Under the pieces are notes generated by a model that was not told the DNA's origin, did not search any database, and saw nothing but the letters and a program-made list of their open reading frames with translations. 64,000 nucleotides of DNA, taken from the NCBI GenBank assembly GCA_035079385.1, contig JAVHKY010000074.1:2046001-2110000 (forward strand), given 5' to 3'. This stretch comes from Aspidiotus rigidus (lineage: Eukaryota > Arthropoda > Insecta > Hemiptera > Diaspididae). Made by a program: the position numbers and the translations under genes. How positions within the stretch are numbered: the first letter of the stretch is position 1; each line of letters opens with the position of its first letter. Below, one piece after another: positions 45,640 through 55,239 of this stretch.

Positions 45640-46290
45640 GTTATTCTTTTGACGAGCCTCTCGATCTATCAGAATTTCTTTCTTTCCAGAAATTACTTTT
45701 CGCAACTTTTCCCGATTTGTTTTTTTCTTTTTCATTCAAATACAGCTCTACATTGCTTCGCACGTCACAATTTTCGTCACATTATGAAATTCCTTTTCAG
45801 AATACCATAGTCTATTCACAAATAAATTCATAGAATCATACAAACCTTGTGTTTTCCTTGGATTGATAAGAGTGGTTGAAGATTTCAATTAGATCTTGCA
45901 AAACTGTAAAAACCTCATTGCAAAGTGCTGAACAAATCTCATGAAAGTTGTCATCAAGTTATGCAAATTAAGTCATTTCTTATTACATGGTGACTCTTAG
46001 TAGTCATTATTTTAAATGAAGAAAATGTGAGTGAAATTTTTCAATACATTTATTAATGGAGTGTGAAGACACTAATTTTTTTATTACATTTACTTCTGAA
46101 GAGTGAGAACTACAAAATAAAACTTTCAACATTAAATTACATGGGCTTCAACAAAAAACATCAAATGAGAGATGCTCTACTCTTTTCCTCGGCTGCTTTT
46201 TTAACTGCAAAAAAATTGGTAACATACATTGGTAGAATACCTATAATGTATGTATGTATTTATTGGCTTCTCCATCCGGAGTCTGCCTTC
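45640..46290. other. No recognisable gene
   Basis: AT-rich sequence, nothing recognised. Confidence 0.45.
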
Positions 46291-46294
46291 GATG

Positions 46295-46965
46295 TTACAA
46301 ACTTATTACTAACAATCCAGGTAATCTAACGCTGTAGTATTTTTTATCTTTAGTTCTTTTGTAGACTGCCGCAATGCTGGCTTTACACTGAACACTTTCA
46401 TCCACAATTTTACCTACAGCTGAAATATTATAATCTAAGAACCCATCATTGTTCATTTTTATAATCATATTTAAGTAAGGCTTTATATTCCAAAATAACA
46501 TATTTTCTATATCTTTACTGATAAAACATTTTATAGATGCACCAAAATATTTCAATATGTTCTTATTACAGGTCAACCCTACATTATTATGGCCGGTTAT
46601 AAGCTTTTCGACAACTATTGATTGTAACAAATCATATAGTTTGGCATTGGAATTGTTTAAACGAGAGTTTACATTATTTATGATTTTATTTCTTTGTTCT
46701 TGAGTTACTGGATGAGGGTATGATTCAATTTCTGAATTATATAACAAGTAATCCAGAAACACTAACCCTAAGTGTTTTGAGATTTTAATGCATAATTCAG
46801 AATTTTCGCATAAGATCAGTATCTCCATACTTGTTCCAGGTCTGCGGAAGTGATGTGAATTTTCCATATGATCCTCCAAAAGTTGTCCGCAATCGACAAA
46901 CAATGCCTGTTGACAGGTTTTGAGTTTTTTGCGTGGGGGCAGGTCAATGTTTCTACAACTCAGCA
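46295..46965 (-). CDS. Unknown exon-like ORF, about 220 codons
   Basis: The open frame extends to an acceptor-like GAGTTGTAG|AAA at about 46965 and reads DLPPRKKLKTCQQALFVDCG, then ISKHLGLVFLDYLLYNSEIE and further to GKIVDESVQCKASIAAVYKR. Composition is Asn/Ile/Lys-rich. No start codon need lie here. Two CxxxxxxxC-like spacings are not a known motif. It is head-to-head with the ORF at 47054-47369, about 30-90 bp away. I recognise no family. Confidence 0.35.
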
Positions 46966-47053
46966 GAAAGGAACTGAACTTAGTTATCAGTAATTGCTGT
47001 CTGACCTCTGTAAAGTGTATAGTGAGTTGGCAAAAATTATTTCTCGGTTCAAC

Positions 47054-47369
47054 ATGACGGTATTGAATAGTGCTAGAGATATTTTAGACAATATGTATTT
47101 CCTTGAACGGGAAGTTTTTAACATAGGAATCAATAACCCCAATTCTATAAATGAAATTAAACGTAAAATCGTTTCGGGTCAGTCAGTTGTGTTTAAATTT
47201 CTTGGTATTATGAAACCTGTTTGTAGGGCCGCGCCTAAACAAAATGGTGACGAGCTTCATGAATATCTACGAAGTTTACAAGTAATAATTCCTAGACAAA
47301 ATATTAAACCTTTTCCTAATTTTTTAAGTAGTAATTTCGATGAATTAATGTTATTTCTTAAGAACGATG
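47054..47369 (+). CDS. Unknown exon-like ORF with strong splice donor
   Basis: Open from 46994; first ATG at 47054 (MTVLNSARDILDNMYFLERE). Reads on through NEIKRKIVSGQSVVFKFLGI to FDELMLFLKNDG and ends at GATG|GTAAGT, a near-perfect donor. Possible acceptor CTGTAAAG at about 47014. Divergent to the previous ORF. Function unknown. Confidence 0.35.
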
Positions 47370-47606
47370 GTAAGTAATCATATTCTTGATTTCAGTAAGA
47401 AAAAATTATTCTCAAATTGGTTACGTTCTAGAAATGGTTTTTAATCTTCATCGAAAGAAATGGTATAAAAAAGAAATTGAGGAATCGTTTAATATTTTTG
47501 TTCAGAATAACTTGAATCATGCGTTACGACTGAAGTTTTTATTTTTGAATCATTGATTTTTTTTTTTTCTTTGAAGTTTCACTACTCTCCTGTTGAACCG
47601 AAGGTT

Positions 47607-47900
47607 ATCAGTAAATGGACGAGTTTGTCCGTTTAGTGATAGTACGAGAGCGCATAAGTATGTACTTTGAGCTCGAGAGACCAGTCTTGTCGAGAGGAAT
47701 TCGTAGGAAGTTGGTCTATCAGTAATCGGACGAATTCGTCGTTCTGTTATCAGTAAATGGACGAGTTTGTCCGTTTAGTGATAGTACTAAGTTCAATATG
47801 AGCACCAAGCATAATTACGAGGAGAAATTAAATACACGAAAATCTTCACGTGCTTACATTTTTTATGAGTAAGTGGACGAGTTAGTCCGTTTCATGATAA
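47607..47900. repeat. Cluster of four short palindromes
   Basis: An identical 34-bp palindrome (ATCAGTAAATGGACGAG...) occurs at 47607-47640 and 47749-47782; diverged forms lie at about 47718-47748 (with GACGAATTCGTC) and about 47865-47897. Arms ATCANTAAANGGAC pair with TCCGTTTAGTGAT. Confidence 0.85.
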
Positions 47901-48342
47901 GACTGTGGAAGAAGCGTAGAACTATCTTGTTGTTGAGCACTCGATGAAGTCTGGTCTATCAGAAACTTGAATATCTCGGAATGAAAAAAGAAAAAACTGA
48001 TAGAAATTTGATACGAAAGTTTTGATTTTTTTAAAACTAGATATCTTGAGTAAATTTGGTCAGCTTATACAAAGTTCAGCTGCAATGGTTTCTTTAGGGT
48101 TGAAAAAAGAGAAAAAATGATAAAAATTTGATACAAAAGTTCTGAAATTTTGTAACCTGACTTGGCAGAAAATTACGAGAAAATGTCCTATTTTTCTTCT
48201 GAAAACAAGGGAAATCTTGATTTGTGAAAGAGAAGTATTTTTGGGATTTTTAAAAGTAAAAGAAATTGAATGAAAAGTTCAGAAATCTATAACGTCCTAG
48301 AAAACTTGAGTAATTTTGTGAATTGATTGAAAGTGCTAAAAT

Positions 48343-48510
48343 ATGAGTGAAAAAGTAAAAAATTTGACAGCTTGTTGCTCATAAATAGGAACTTGAGGAT
48401 CGATGAAAAGTGAAGAAGAAATGAGTAAAAAAGTGAAAAACCTGGCTGCTTGTAGCTCATAAATGGAAACTTGAGGATTGATGAGAAGTGAAGAAAAATG
48501 AGTGAAAAAG
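48343..48510 (+). repeat. Tandem repeat of about 80 bp, two copies
   Basis: Units contain GCTTGTTGCTCATAAATAGG / GCTTGTAGCTCATAAATGG and GAACTTGAGGAT.GATGA, followed by GAGTGAAAAAGTGA-type sequence. Confidence 0.8.
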
Positions 48511-48527
48511 TGAGATATCCATAATTG

Positions 48528-48735
48528 TCCTAGAAATCAGACCTGTCTTAAAAAGCCATAAAATCCAGAACTGTCCTAGAAATCCAAAACTGTCTTAGAA
48601 ATCCAAGACTGTTCTAGAAATCCAGAACTGTCTTAGAAATTCAGAAATGTCTTAGAAATCCAGAACTGTTCTAGAAATCTAGAACTGTCCTAGAAATCCA
48701 TTAATGTCTTAGAAATCCAGAACTGTCCTAGAACA
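48528..48735 (+). repeat. 20-bp minisatellite, about ten units
   Basis: Consensus AGAAATCCAGAACTGTCCT with scattered changes, starting GTCCTAGAAATCAG and ending AACTGTCCTAGAACA. No spacers, so not a CRISPR array. Confidence 0.95.
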
Positions 48736-48744
48736 TACATTACC

Positions 48745-49312
48745 CCTCTAGTCTACTCCTATCTTATGGGATTTGGTATCGAAAATTCAAGGAAGCCTAG
48801 ACGTAGATAAAGCTAGTATAAAGAAGGCCTTGCCCTACTATAAGCCTAGTACGAGTATAATATAGTTTGAGAGTCTAAATTTTTCTCGAATCTCGAGTTG
48901 TATATGATAGCTCCAGAGTCGAAATTTATCTCCAAGTCCCCCTCCTGTCATATATAGCGCGATAGTCGAAATTTTTTCAAGTCCCCCTCCTAGCATATAT
49001 ATTTTGAGGGTCGAGATTTTTCCACGTTTCTTGCTAGATGGCGGACGGCGCACGGCAAATTTCTCAAAGAACGACGGCTTCTTTACCATAGTTAAACGAG
49101 AAACGCAGGGAACCTGTTTTATGAGTCAAATGGGATTTGGTATTGATAATTCTAGGAAGCCTAGACCTAGATAAAGCTAGTATTAAGAAGGCCTAGACCT
49201 ACTATAAGCCTAGTATAATATATTTTGAAAGTCTAAATTTTTCAATCTCCAGCTATATATGGTAGCTCGAGAGTTGAAATTTTTCCAAGTCCCCCTCCTA
49301 TCATATACAGGG
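48745..49312 (+). repeat. Direct repeat, about 365-bp period
   Basis: GGGATTTGGTATYGA, AAGCCTAGACSTAGATAAAG, ATAAGCCTAGTA and CCAAGTCCCCCTCCT occur in both halves (from about 48768 and 49131). The CATATATAGC / TCGAAATTTTT pieces belong to the family also seen at 40873 and 50750. Confidence 0.8.
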
Positions 49313-49760
49313 TGGGCCAAAAGTTAGTTCACACGTATTTTTAAGCGTTTTAATACATGATAGTCATACTGCTACGTACAAATTTTATTTCAAATATTCG
49401 AAAGCTTCCCCACCAGCGTTGATGCAATCCTGAAGCCGATCCGGCATGTTGTTTACCACATTCATTCGCATTTGTGAATTAACATCTAATTCATAAAAAA
49501 CGTCCTCAATGTAGGATTCTAATTCCTCCAACGAACGCGGCTTCCTCGCGTAAACGCGATCTTTCGCGTACCCCCCACAAGAAAAAATCAAGTGGAATGA
49601 GGTCTGGAGACCTCGCTGGCCACTCAATAGCCCTACGGCGACCAATTACCCTCCCATGGAAGCTTTCATCAACGAAATTGCGGACAGCATTTGTGTAGTG
49701 CGTTGGTACACCATCCTGCTGAAAGTAAAGCCGTTCACCATTCATTAGCTCTGGGTACAA
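49308..49760 (-). pseudogene. Tc1/mariner transposase fragment, DD41D spacing
   Basis: C-terminal catalytic half: YFQQDGVPTHYTNAVRNF (second Asp), WPARSPDLIPLDFFLWG (third Asp), with 41 residues between the two. A frameshift near 49575 separates this from YAKDRVYARKPRSLEELESY, which continues to the stop at 49385. The end ACAGGGTGGGCCAAAAGTTA at about 49308 looks like the terminal repeat. The N-terminal half and other end are missing; a copia relic abuts at about 49785. Confidence 0.85.
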
Positions 49761-49784
49761 CGATGAGATAGATAAATAGACGGT

Positions 49785-50545
49785 TTTTTAAGTCCAGTGA
49801 ATCACTTGATGATTTTCTTGAAATCTTCCCAAGAAATTCACAGCAAAAGCAATATTTAAACGGGTTGAGTTGGCAACATACAGCAGCTTGCCAATACCTT
49901 CTCTATAAGAACATGATAAGTTAACAAAATTTCAATTTTATATTTTTATGACTTGCCAATGGAGGGATTGGAGTAATCACCTCGCACTTAGAATTTGTTG
50001 GTTCATTAACAATATACTGAGATGAACTTTCAATATATTTAGTTTGGGACAAAAAAATCCAAATTTACTCTTACTGATTTCAAAACCAAGAAAAGTTTTA
50101 GGAAACCCAAGATTTCTATTTTCAAATTTAGTGTTTAAGTTTTGAATAAATTCTTGTATTCCTGGAAGATCATTTCCCGTAATGAGAATATCATCAACAT
50201 ATACTAGGAGTAAACAAATACAACCATTATTAATTTTGAAATAATTACAGGGTTCTCTTACATATTTTTAGTGAATCAAACTGATAACATGAATTCATCA
50301 AATTTCATGCAATTTTTCTGAAACTAGCTTCTCAATTGTCGATCTTTGTAACTCGTTTTCAGCTAGATAAATTATCTTGACTGTTATTACCTTTATCATC
50401 CCCGACCAAATTATCTCTGCTGTTTTCACCAGGACCGTCGGTATTATTTTCTTCAAGATTTTTTTCGACTTCTTCATGATCGCTCTCGCCTAGGAGTCGA
50501 TCTTCCTCATTTCCGCCGGTTTTTGCAGATTTTTTCGTCGTTTTC
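49785..50545 (-). pseudogene. Third copia relic: RT and downstream fragment
   Basis: Minus strand: acidic linker (EEDRLLGESDHEEVEKN) at about 50480, then LLLVYVDDILITGNDLPGI at about 50215 (RT motif with YVDD), TKFENRNLGFPKTFLGFEI, and LLYVANSTRLNIAFAVNFLG at about 49880 (the copia YLxNxTRPDIAFAVN motif). Several stops and frame breaks. Not from the same copy as elements 1 or 2. Confidence 0.8.
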
Positions 50546-50702
50546 GCACGAGCTATAACAATTATATGAGAAAAGAAAAATTTTTGCGGTTGATGTTGGT
50601 TGAGTTGATAAAATATCGATGTTCGATTTTTATCAACCGTAAAAATAGTTCAAAGTACAAGACTGGCACTATTAACCACTGTTTTTTTATTGAGAATTAA
50701 AA

Positions 50703-50743
50703 CTGCATACGTTTCGGTAGACTAGCTACCATCATCAGTGCAG
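50703..50743 (-). ncRNA. Hammerhead ribozyme candidate with consensus core
   Basis: Minus strand: stem I CTGCA / TGCAG (5 bp), box CTGATGA exactly as in the consensus, one extra U, stem II GGTAG-CTAGT-CTACC (5 bp, closed perfectly), GAAA, stem III AC|GU with no loop, cleavage triplet GUA. All invariant core residues are present. The extra U and 2-bp stem III mean it may need a dimer. No PLE ORF is next to it; it is probably the 3' tail of a truncated PLE read leftward. Confidence 0.7.
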
Positions 50744-50749
50744 AAACGT

Positions 50750-50925
50750 TCCTACCTCCGAGCTATATATGTATGATAGGATGGGGACTTGGAAAGACGA
50801 CGGCTTCCTTGAAATTGCAAATTTCGACCCTCTAGCCATATATGATAGGACAGGGACTTAGAAAAATTCCTACCTCCGAGCTATATATATGATAGGAGGG
50901 GGACAGGGACTCGGGACAGCGGGTT
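50750..50925. repeat. ATATGATAGGAG dispersed repeat, third locus
   Basis: Two or three short units with CCTCCGAGCTATATAT, GATAGGANGGGGACT and AAATTTCGACCCTC, inverted relative to 48840-49310. GACGACGGCTTCCTT matches 49070. Confidence 0.7.
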
Positions 50926-50929
50926 TCCC

Positions 50930-51110
50930 GCTGCCATTGCAGTCCTACAATGGCATCTAATTTCTCTGTTTTTCTCGAGTTTTACCGACTTTTCGTAGAA
51001 AAGCGAGTATTACACCCGTCACAGTTGTGGCAGAAAGGGGGGGAAATGAACTTTCTCGACGTTTTAGAGGTCATAGATCATCGCTACGTCATTAAAAAAA
51101 TTTCAGGTTT

Positions 51111-51154
<44 letters not shown>

Positions 51155-51310
51155 ATCAAAATTTGTCCGGACTTCTCCTCCGAGACTACTGGATGGATTT
51201 TCTTGAAACTTAGTCAAGTTGTAGTGTTATATCTGAAGTTGTGCACCTGCATTTTTTTTGACGATCGGATCAGTAGTTCTCCAGATATACCCAATTTTTA
51301 AAAAAATTCC
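50930..51310 (-). repeat. Inverted diverged copy of the (TA)n repeat family
   Basis: In reverse complement it runs GCAGGTGCACAACTTCAGAT, TA microsatellite (51113-51151), AAGGAAACCTGAAATTTTTT, AAAACGTCGAGAAAGTTCAT, a CTTTTCGTAGAAAAG palindrome. Same order as the units at 22031-23796. Confidence 0.8.
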
Positions 51311-51516
51311 CCACTCCTATAACTCTGATATGGTTTGTTCAATTTTTTTCAAATGTTGATATATTGTAATTTACATGTCTAAAAATGTAATTGTGAACTT
51401 TTGGTGTTGATACGATGTCTGGTTCGTGAGAAATCTCAAATTGAAACGTGAACTAATTTGATGAAATTTGCAAGTATTCGAGCTACTACTATTTTGTAGT
51501 ACTAAACTTCAGGTAG

Positions 51517-52824
51517 TTGCTTTCGTCATCAAAAGCGAATCTCTCTCCAAAACGGTTTCCTATCGGTTCCTTCTTGTTTTCGATCGATGCTAATAGTATG
51601 TACACACGCATACCAGTCACGTTTACAATCTCAATTATGATCGCCACGCTTCGATCAAAAGCTATTGCGGCTGATATCGTAGCCGAATTTGAGAATTTAA
51701 TCACATTATGCCTTAAAGATAATATTTGCGCCTTTCGTAAAAAAACCTACAAATTTCCGGACGGCCTCCCCATGGGTGGTCCTCTATCGTCGCTGGTAGC
51801 GGAAGTATACATGGATTACATGGAAGCTAAGCTATTGGATAATGGTTACGAAGGATTATTATTTTATAAAAGATACATAGATGACATTATTGGCGTCTGG
51901 TCAGGCACTCAATCTTCCTTGGATTGTTTCCTCCAAAAAATCAACGACTTTCATCCTTCCATGTCCTTCTCTTTGGAGATTGGAGGTGAGTGCCTAAATT
52001 TCCTAGATCTCACGCTACAGCTAAAATCTAATTCCGTGGAAATGAGTCTCGAATTTGGCATCTACAGGAAAAATACCTACACTGGCGTTTCCATACCCAA
52101 TCAGTCCTTGCACCCACAACGCCACAAACATGCAGTTATAAACTATAATATCTACCGTCTACTCCATCTTCCTCTGACCGAGAGAGCTAAACAGATTGAA
52201 ATAACGAACATCCAACACATAGCCAACCTTAACGGTCTGCATCTTGATGTTAACGCTATGGTTAGAAAAAAGACACTTCACTTACTCCTTCAAGAGTCCT
52301 CCTCTAATGAAATCCCCCCCCAAAATAAGACGAAAACCAAATGGATGAAACTCCCTTATTTAGGTAAATCATCTCTCAAAATCGAGAGGGAGCTCAAAAA
52401 ATACGGCTATAAGGTTGGATTCTATCCATATCTCACAATTGGCCACCTTTTCAACGCCAAAGATCCTATACCATCGCTGAAACATTCAGGAATTTATCGT
52501 CTTCAATGTGGTAACTGTGATTCCATCTATGTTGGCCAAACAGGGAGAGCGTTAACAACACGACTTTCGGAGCACCGCACCGCATACAATTCCAACAAAC
52601 CAAAAGATTCAGCCATGGCTGCTCACTGTTTGGAAAGCAACCACCCTTTCTCATCCGTCACGACCAAAATCATTAGAAAGTGCTCAAAAGGGGCTCTCAT
52701 GAACAAGCTTGAAGAAGTAGAAACCGTTGCCTCCACTCGCCAATCGGTCTCGCTATTGAACGATCTCTCCGCCACTTTTGTGTCTCCCATTGTTCGTCAT
52801 TTTTACAACTTCACTAATAATTGA
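51517..52824 (+). pseudogene. Penelope-like element 3, 5'-truncated, RT core and GIY-YIG
   Basis: An open frame of about 430 codons, but it starts inside RT. Visible: SIDANSMYTRIP (motif A region), FPDGLPMGGPLSSLVAEVYM (motif B), YIDDIIGVW (motif C with YIDD), LNFLDLTL, then CGNCDSIYVGQTGRALTTRL with EHRTAYN (GIY-YIG). The N-terminus and the PLE TKADK-type region are missing. A different family from PLE 1 and 2. A hammerhead-like motif follows at 53193. The frame itself is undamaged. Confidence 0.88.
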
Positions 52825-53192
52825 CACATTCAGTTATTTTATTTATTTTTATTATTTTTATTTATTTTATTAATTATTTATTACCCCGATTTTTAGACCT
52901 CCATATTTTACCTCTGTTTATTTCATTTCAGTTTTTGGTTTTGTTTTAATTATGCTGTTTCGTTTATTATTTCGACTAATTCTACCTATCGTTCTTTTGT
53001 GTTTTTTCCCCTCCTTTCTCATTTTAGTTTCTGTTTATACTTACTTAATGATTCGTGAAACCCGTTTGTTTAATTGTAGTGATTCACCTTTAACCCTCCC
53101 TCCCCATCTTCATTTTTCAATTCAACTTCAATTAATGTTGTCTCATCATTTTTTCACCTTTATACCGGTTTCTTTGGTTAGTTTTCTGTCCG

Positions 53193-53236
53193 ACGCCTGT
53201 CGATGAACACCGCAGCGTGCTCGAAACCGGTCGCGT
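53193..53236 (+). ncRNA. Hammerhead-ribozyme-like motif, 3' region of PLE 3
   Basis: Stem I ACGC / GCGT (4 bp), box CUGUCGA (A6 changed to U, C3 and G8 kept), extra U, stem II GAACAC-CGCAGC-GTGCTC with one mismatch, GAAA, loopless palindromic stem III ACC|GGU, C at the cleavage site (triplet GUC). The loss of A6 probably reduces activity. Confidence 0.55.
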
Positions 53237-53514
53237 ATGAACTTGATTAAATATTTGTTACGTGCCTTAGTATCGTCTTCTTCATTCTAATCAGTATGGC
53301 TCGTACCTATGAGGATACTATCCATCGTATCCACCAGTTCACCGATGTCTACAGGGATGTCCTTATGGATATTTGCTAGAGCCAAACCAGTCAGACGATC
53401 TTCCTCTTCTCTTCTTTGCGTTTTTCCTATTTTTTTTTCTTCTTCTCTTCTCGTTTTCCTTTTCTTTTTCGCGTTTTCGTTATTTCCCTTCCTTTTCTTC
53501 TCTTTTTCTTTTTC

Positions 53515-53574
53515 CTTTGGGGGGGGCCATGGCCCCCTGCCCCCCCCCCCCCCTTGGATCCGCCACTGCATGAA
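53515..53574 (-). repeat. hAT-like terminus with poly(G/C) run
   Basis: Minus strand reads CAGTGGCGGATCCA, then a long G run and a GGCCATGGCC palindrome. This resembles ends of non-autonomous hAT elements. No partner end was found. The plus ORFs over 53309-53605 are T- and C-rich by-products. Confidence 0.5.
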
Positions 53575-54129
53575 GAGAAGAGCAGCTGGAAATAACATAG
53601 AATGATGCTCGGGAATTGGAGATGATCAAGAATGAATTATGAGTAGAGGGGTGAGAGATGGTGAGGATATATGTAAGCCTCATTGAGAGAACGATTTATA
53701 GAATAAGTTGGAGTTATGAAGAAAGGACTTAAGCGAAATGATGACTTGTAGGCAGAGGTAAAAATTATTTCATTTTTTTTATTTACATTTAGATTTCTTT
53801 TAAATTGACGAGTTACTAAGAGAGTGGGAGCTCAGTGGGTTTGAAAAGTGAAGATGTGGAAAAAGAAATTTAGTTGTTGGAAGAATTGAAAGATGTTGAC
53901 AACAAATAGAGAGTCATCTGATAGTGCTTCTATGTGATTGTGAGAGATAAGTCAGGAGTTCGGGAGTGAAACTAATTTGGGACAGGAAAAGATATGTTGA
54001 ATGAGGGAGCTATCAGAATCGCAATGAGAGCATGAAAGAAGGATATAAGTGATGAGATGGGTGTGTGTGTGAGTCTAGAACAACCAACATTAAAAGATAC
54101 TTGAGTATCGGAGATGATCAAGAATGAAT

Positions 54130-54279
54130 CGATACGTTCTTCTAATTTATGGTTATTCATATTACCAAAAAGAGTGTACACCCGAAGGTGTAGCAAATTA
54201 TATTGAACCACAAGAGAAACAGCCGCTAAACGTTTTCGGTTAAACAACCATCATCGGAGCGTAAACGAAAGCGACTCTA
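54130..54279 (-). mobile_element. Small PLE-tail insertion carrying a hammerhead-like motif
   Basis: Absent from the corresponding point of the sister repeat at about 53636-53645, hence an insertion. It holds the motif at 54224-54261 and nothing else recognisable, as expected for a heavily 5'-truncated PLE or a short hammerhead-bearing retroelement. Confidence 0.55.
54224..54261 (-). ncRNA. Hammerhead-ribozyme-like motif in the 54.2-kb insertion
   Basis: Minus strand: stem I CGCU / AGCG, box CCGAUGA (U4 changed to C), extra U, stem II GGTT-GTTT-AACC, GAAA, loopless stem III AAC|GUU, U at the cleavage position. A U there still fits the H of NUH, but the U4 change should weaken it. Confidence 0.5.
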
Positions 54280-54399
54280 TTAGAGAGGCAAGAGATGGTG
54301 AGGATGTGTGTATCTTATTGAGAAAACGATTCATTGAATAAATTTGAGTACTAGAGTTAAAGTTTAAGCAAAAAACTTGATTGCAGATACAGGTGAAAA

Positions 54400-55135
54400 G
54401 TCGTGTGTTGCTTACGCGGCTGCGTAAGCATTTTTTTTTTTTCGTTCTTTATCCTTCTTTGCTTTGGCTCTAAAATTATTCTTCCTCTTTCACGGGGAAG
54501 TATTTTGCAGAAATGACTTGACACAACATGTTCCCCCTCCTCCCTCCCCCAAGCTCGTCATGAGTGATAAAATTGGGAATCATTACTTCGAGAATTGAGG
54601 CATTGAGTTTATTTTTAAGTTCATCTTCAAATAATGAAATTTTTCGTCCTACAGTTGAAGAAGGTTTCCGGTGCCTTTTCAGCAATGATACAGAGGGAAT
54701 TGTACTCCAATGGCTGTAGCCGGAGACTACATGTTATTCAATCGTAAGGGGTATTTAATGGATTCACTTGTAGCTAATTAATACCAGGAAACTGCATTAC
54801 TGCCTACTATCGAGTTAGTAATTTTATTAAAATGGGATTCAAGTTGGTGATAGTATCACGCACATCATGTATTCGTCTGAGTAATCTACTATAAATTAGT
54901 TTCGTCCTCGTGTCAGAAACGATGTCTCTGATGAACGGTCAATTTTCAGTCTATTCAAGGTCAATATGGTGGGGCTCGATGTGGGTTCAGATCGACGCAA
55001 CGTCGAACTTCAAAGTTGACATTGTTTATCAGCAGTCAGCATGATTGTCCCCGCGAGTACAGTAGAAAGTTGAAACAAAAGTAGATGGAAAAATGGTTGC
55101 GTGTAATTAATGACAGAGAATCAACGACACAATGT
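54400..55135. other. No recognisable gene
   Basis: A T tract at about 54432-54442 and no convincing ORF. The stretch 54960-55020 resembles 62330-62360 (GGGTTCAGATYGRC). Confidence 0.45.
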
Positions 55136-55139
55136 GGTT

Positions 55140-55235
55140 TTTGTAACATCGACGTAAGAGCACTTCAAGAATTGGAGTAGTTTCATCATTATTTCGTCGA
55201 CGAGGTAGCGCAGCTCTTGTGTCGATATGTTCCGT
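55140..55235 (+). repeat. Dispersed repeat, copy 1 (second copy 62391-62487)
   Basis: About 95 bp alike: TGTAACATCGACGTAAGAGC, then AGTAGTTTCATC.TTATTTTGTCGAC-type sequence and CTCTTGTGTCGATATGTT. Both plus strand, about 13 differences. Confidence 0.8.
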
Positions 55236-55239
55236 GTAC

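Larger units (their letters stand above)
53600..54400 (+). repeat. Direct repeat, about 500-bp period, second copy interrupted
   Basis: GGAGATGATCAAGAATGAAT, GAGAGATGGTGAGGAT.T.TGT and TTGAGARAACGATT.AT.GAAT occur from about 53617 and again from about 54109. In the second copy about 150 bp (54130-54279) are inserted after GAATGAAT. Confidence 0.8.

Noticed and set aside
48528..48735. Regular 20-bp repeats that could suggest a CRISPR array
   Set aside because: The repeats are head to tail without unique spacers and the genome is eukaryotic.
53309..53605. Two overlapping plus ORFs rich in Phe and Ser, and the minus ORF opposite
   Set aside because: They come from a T/C-rich stretch and a poly(C) run; composition alone explains them.
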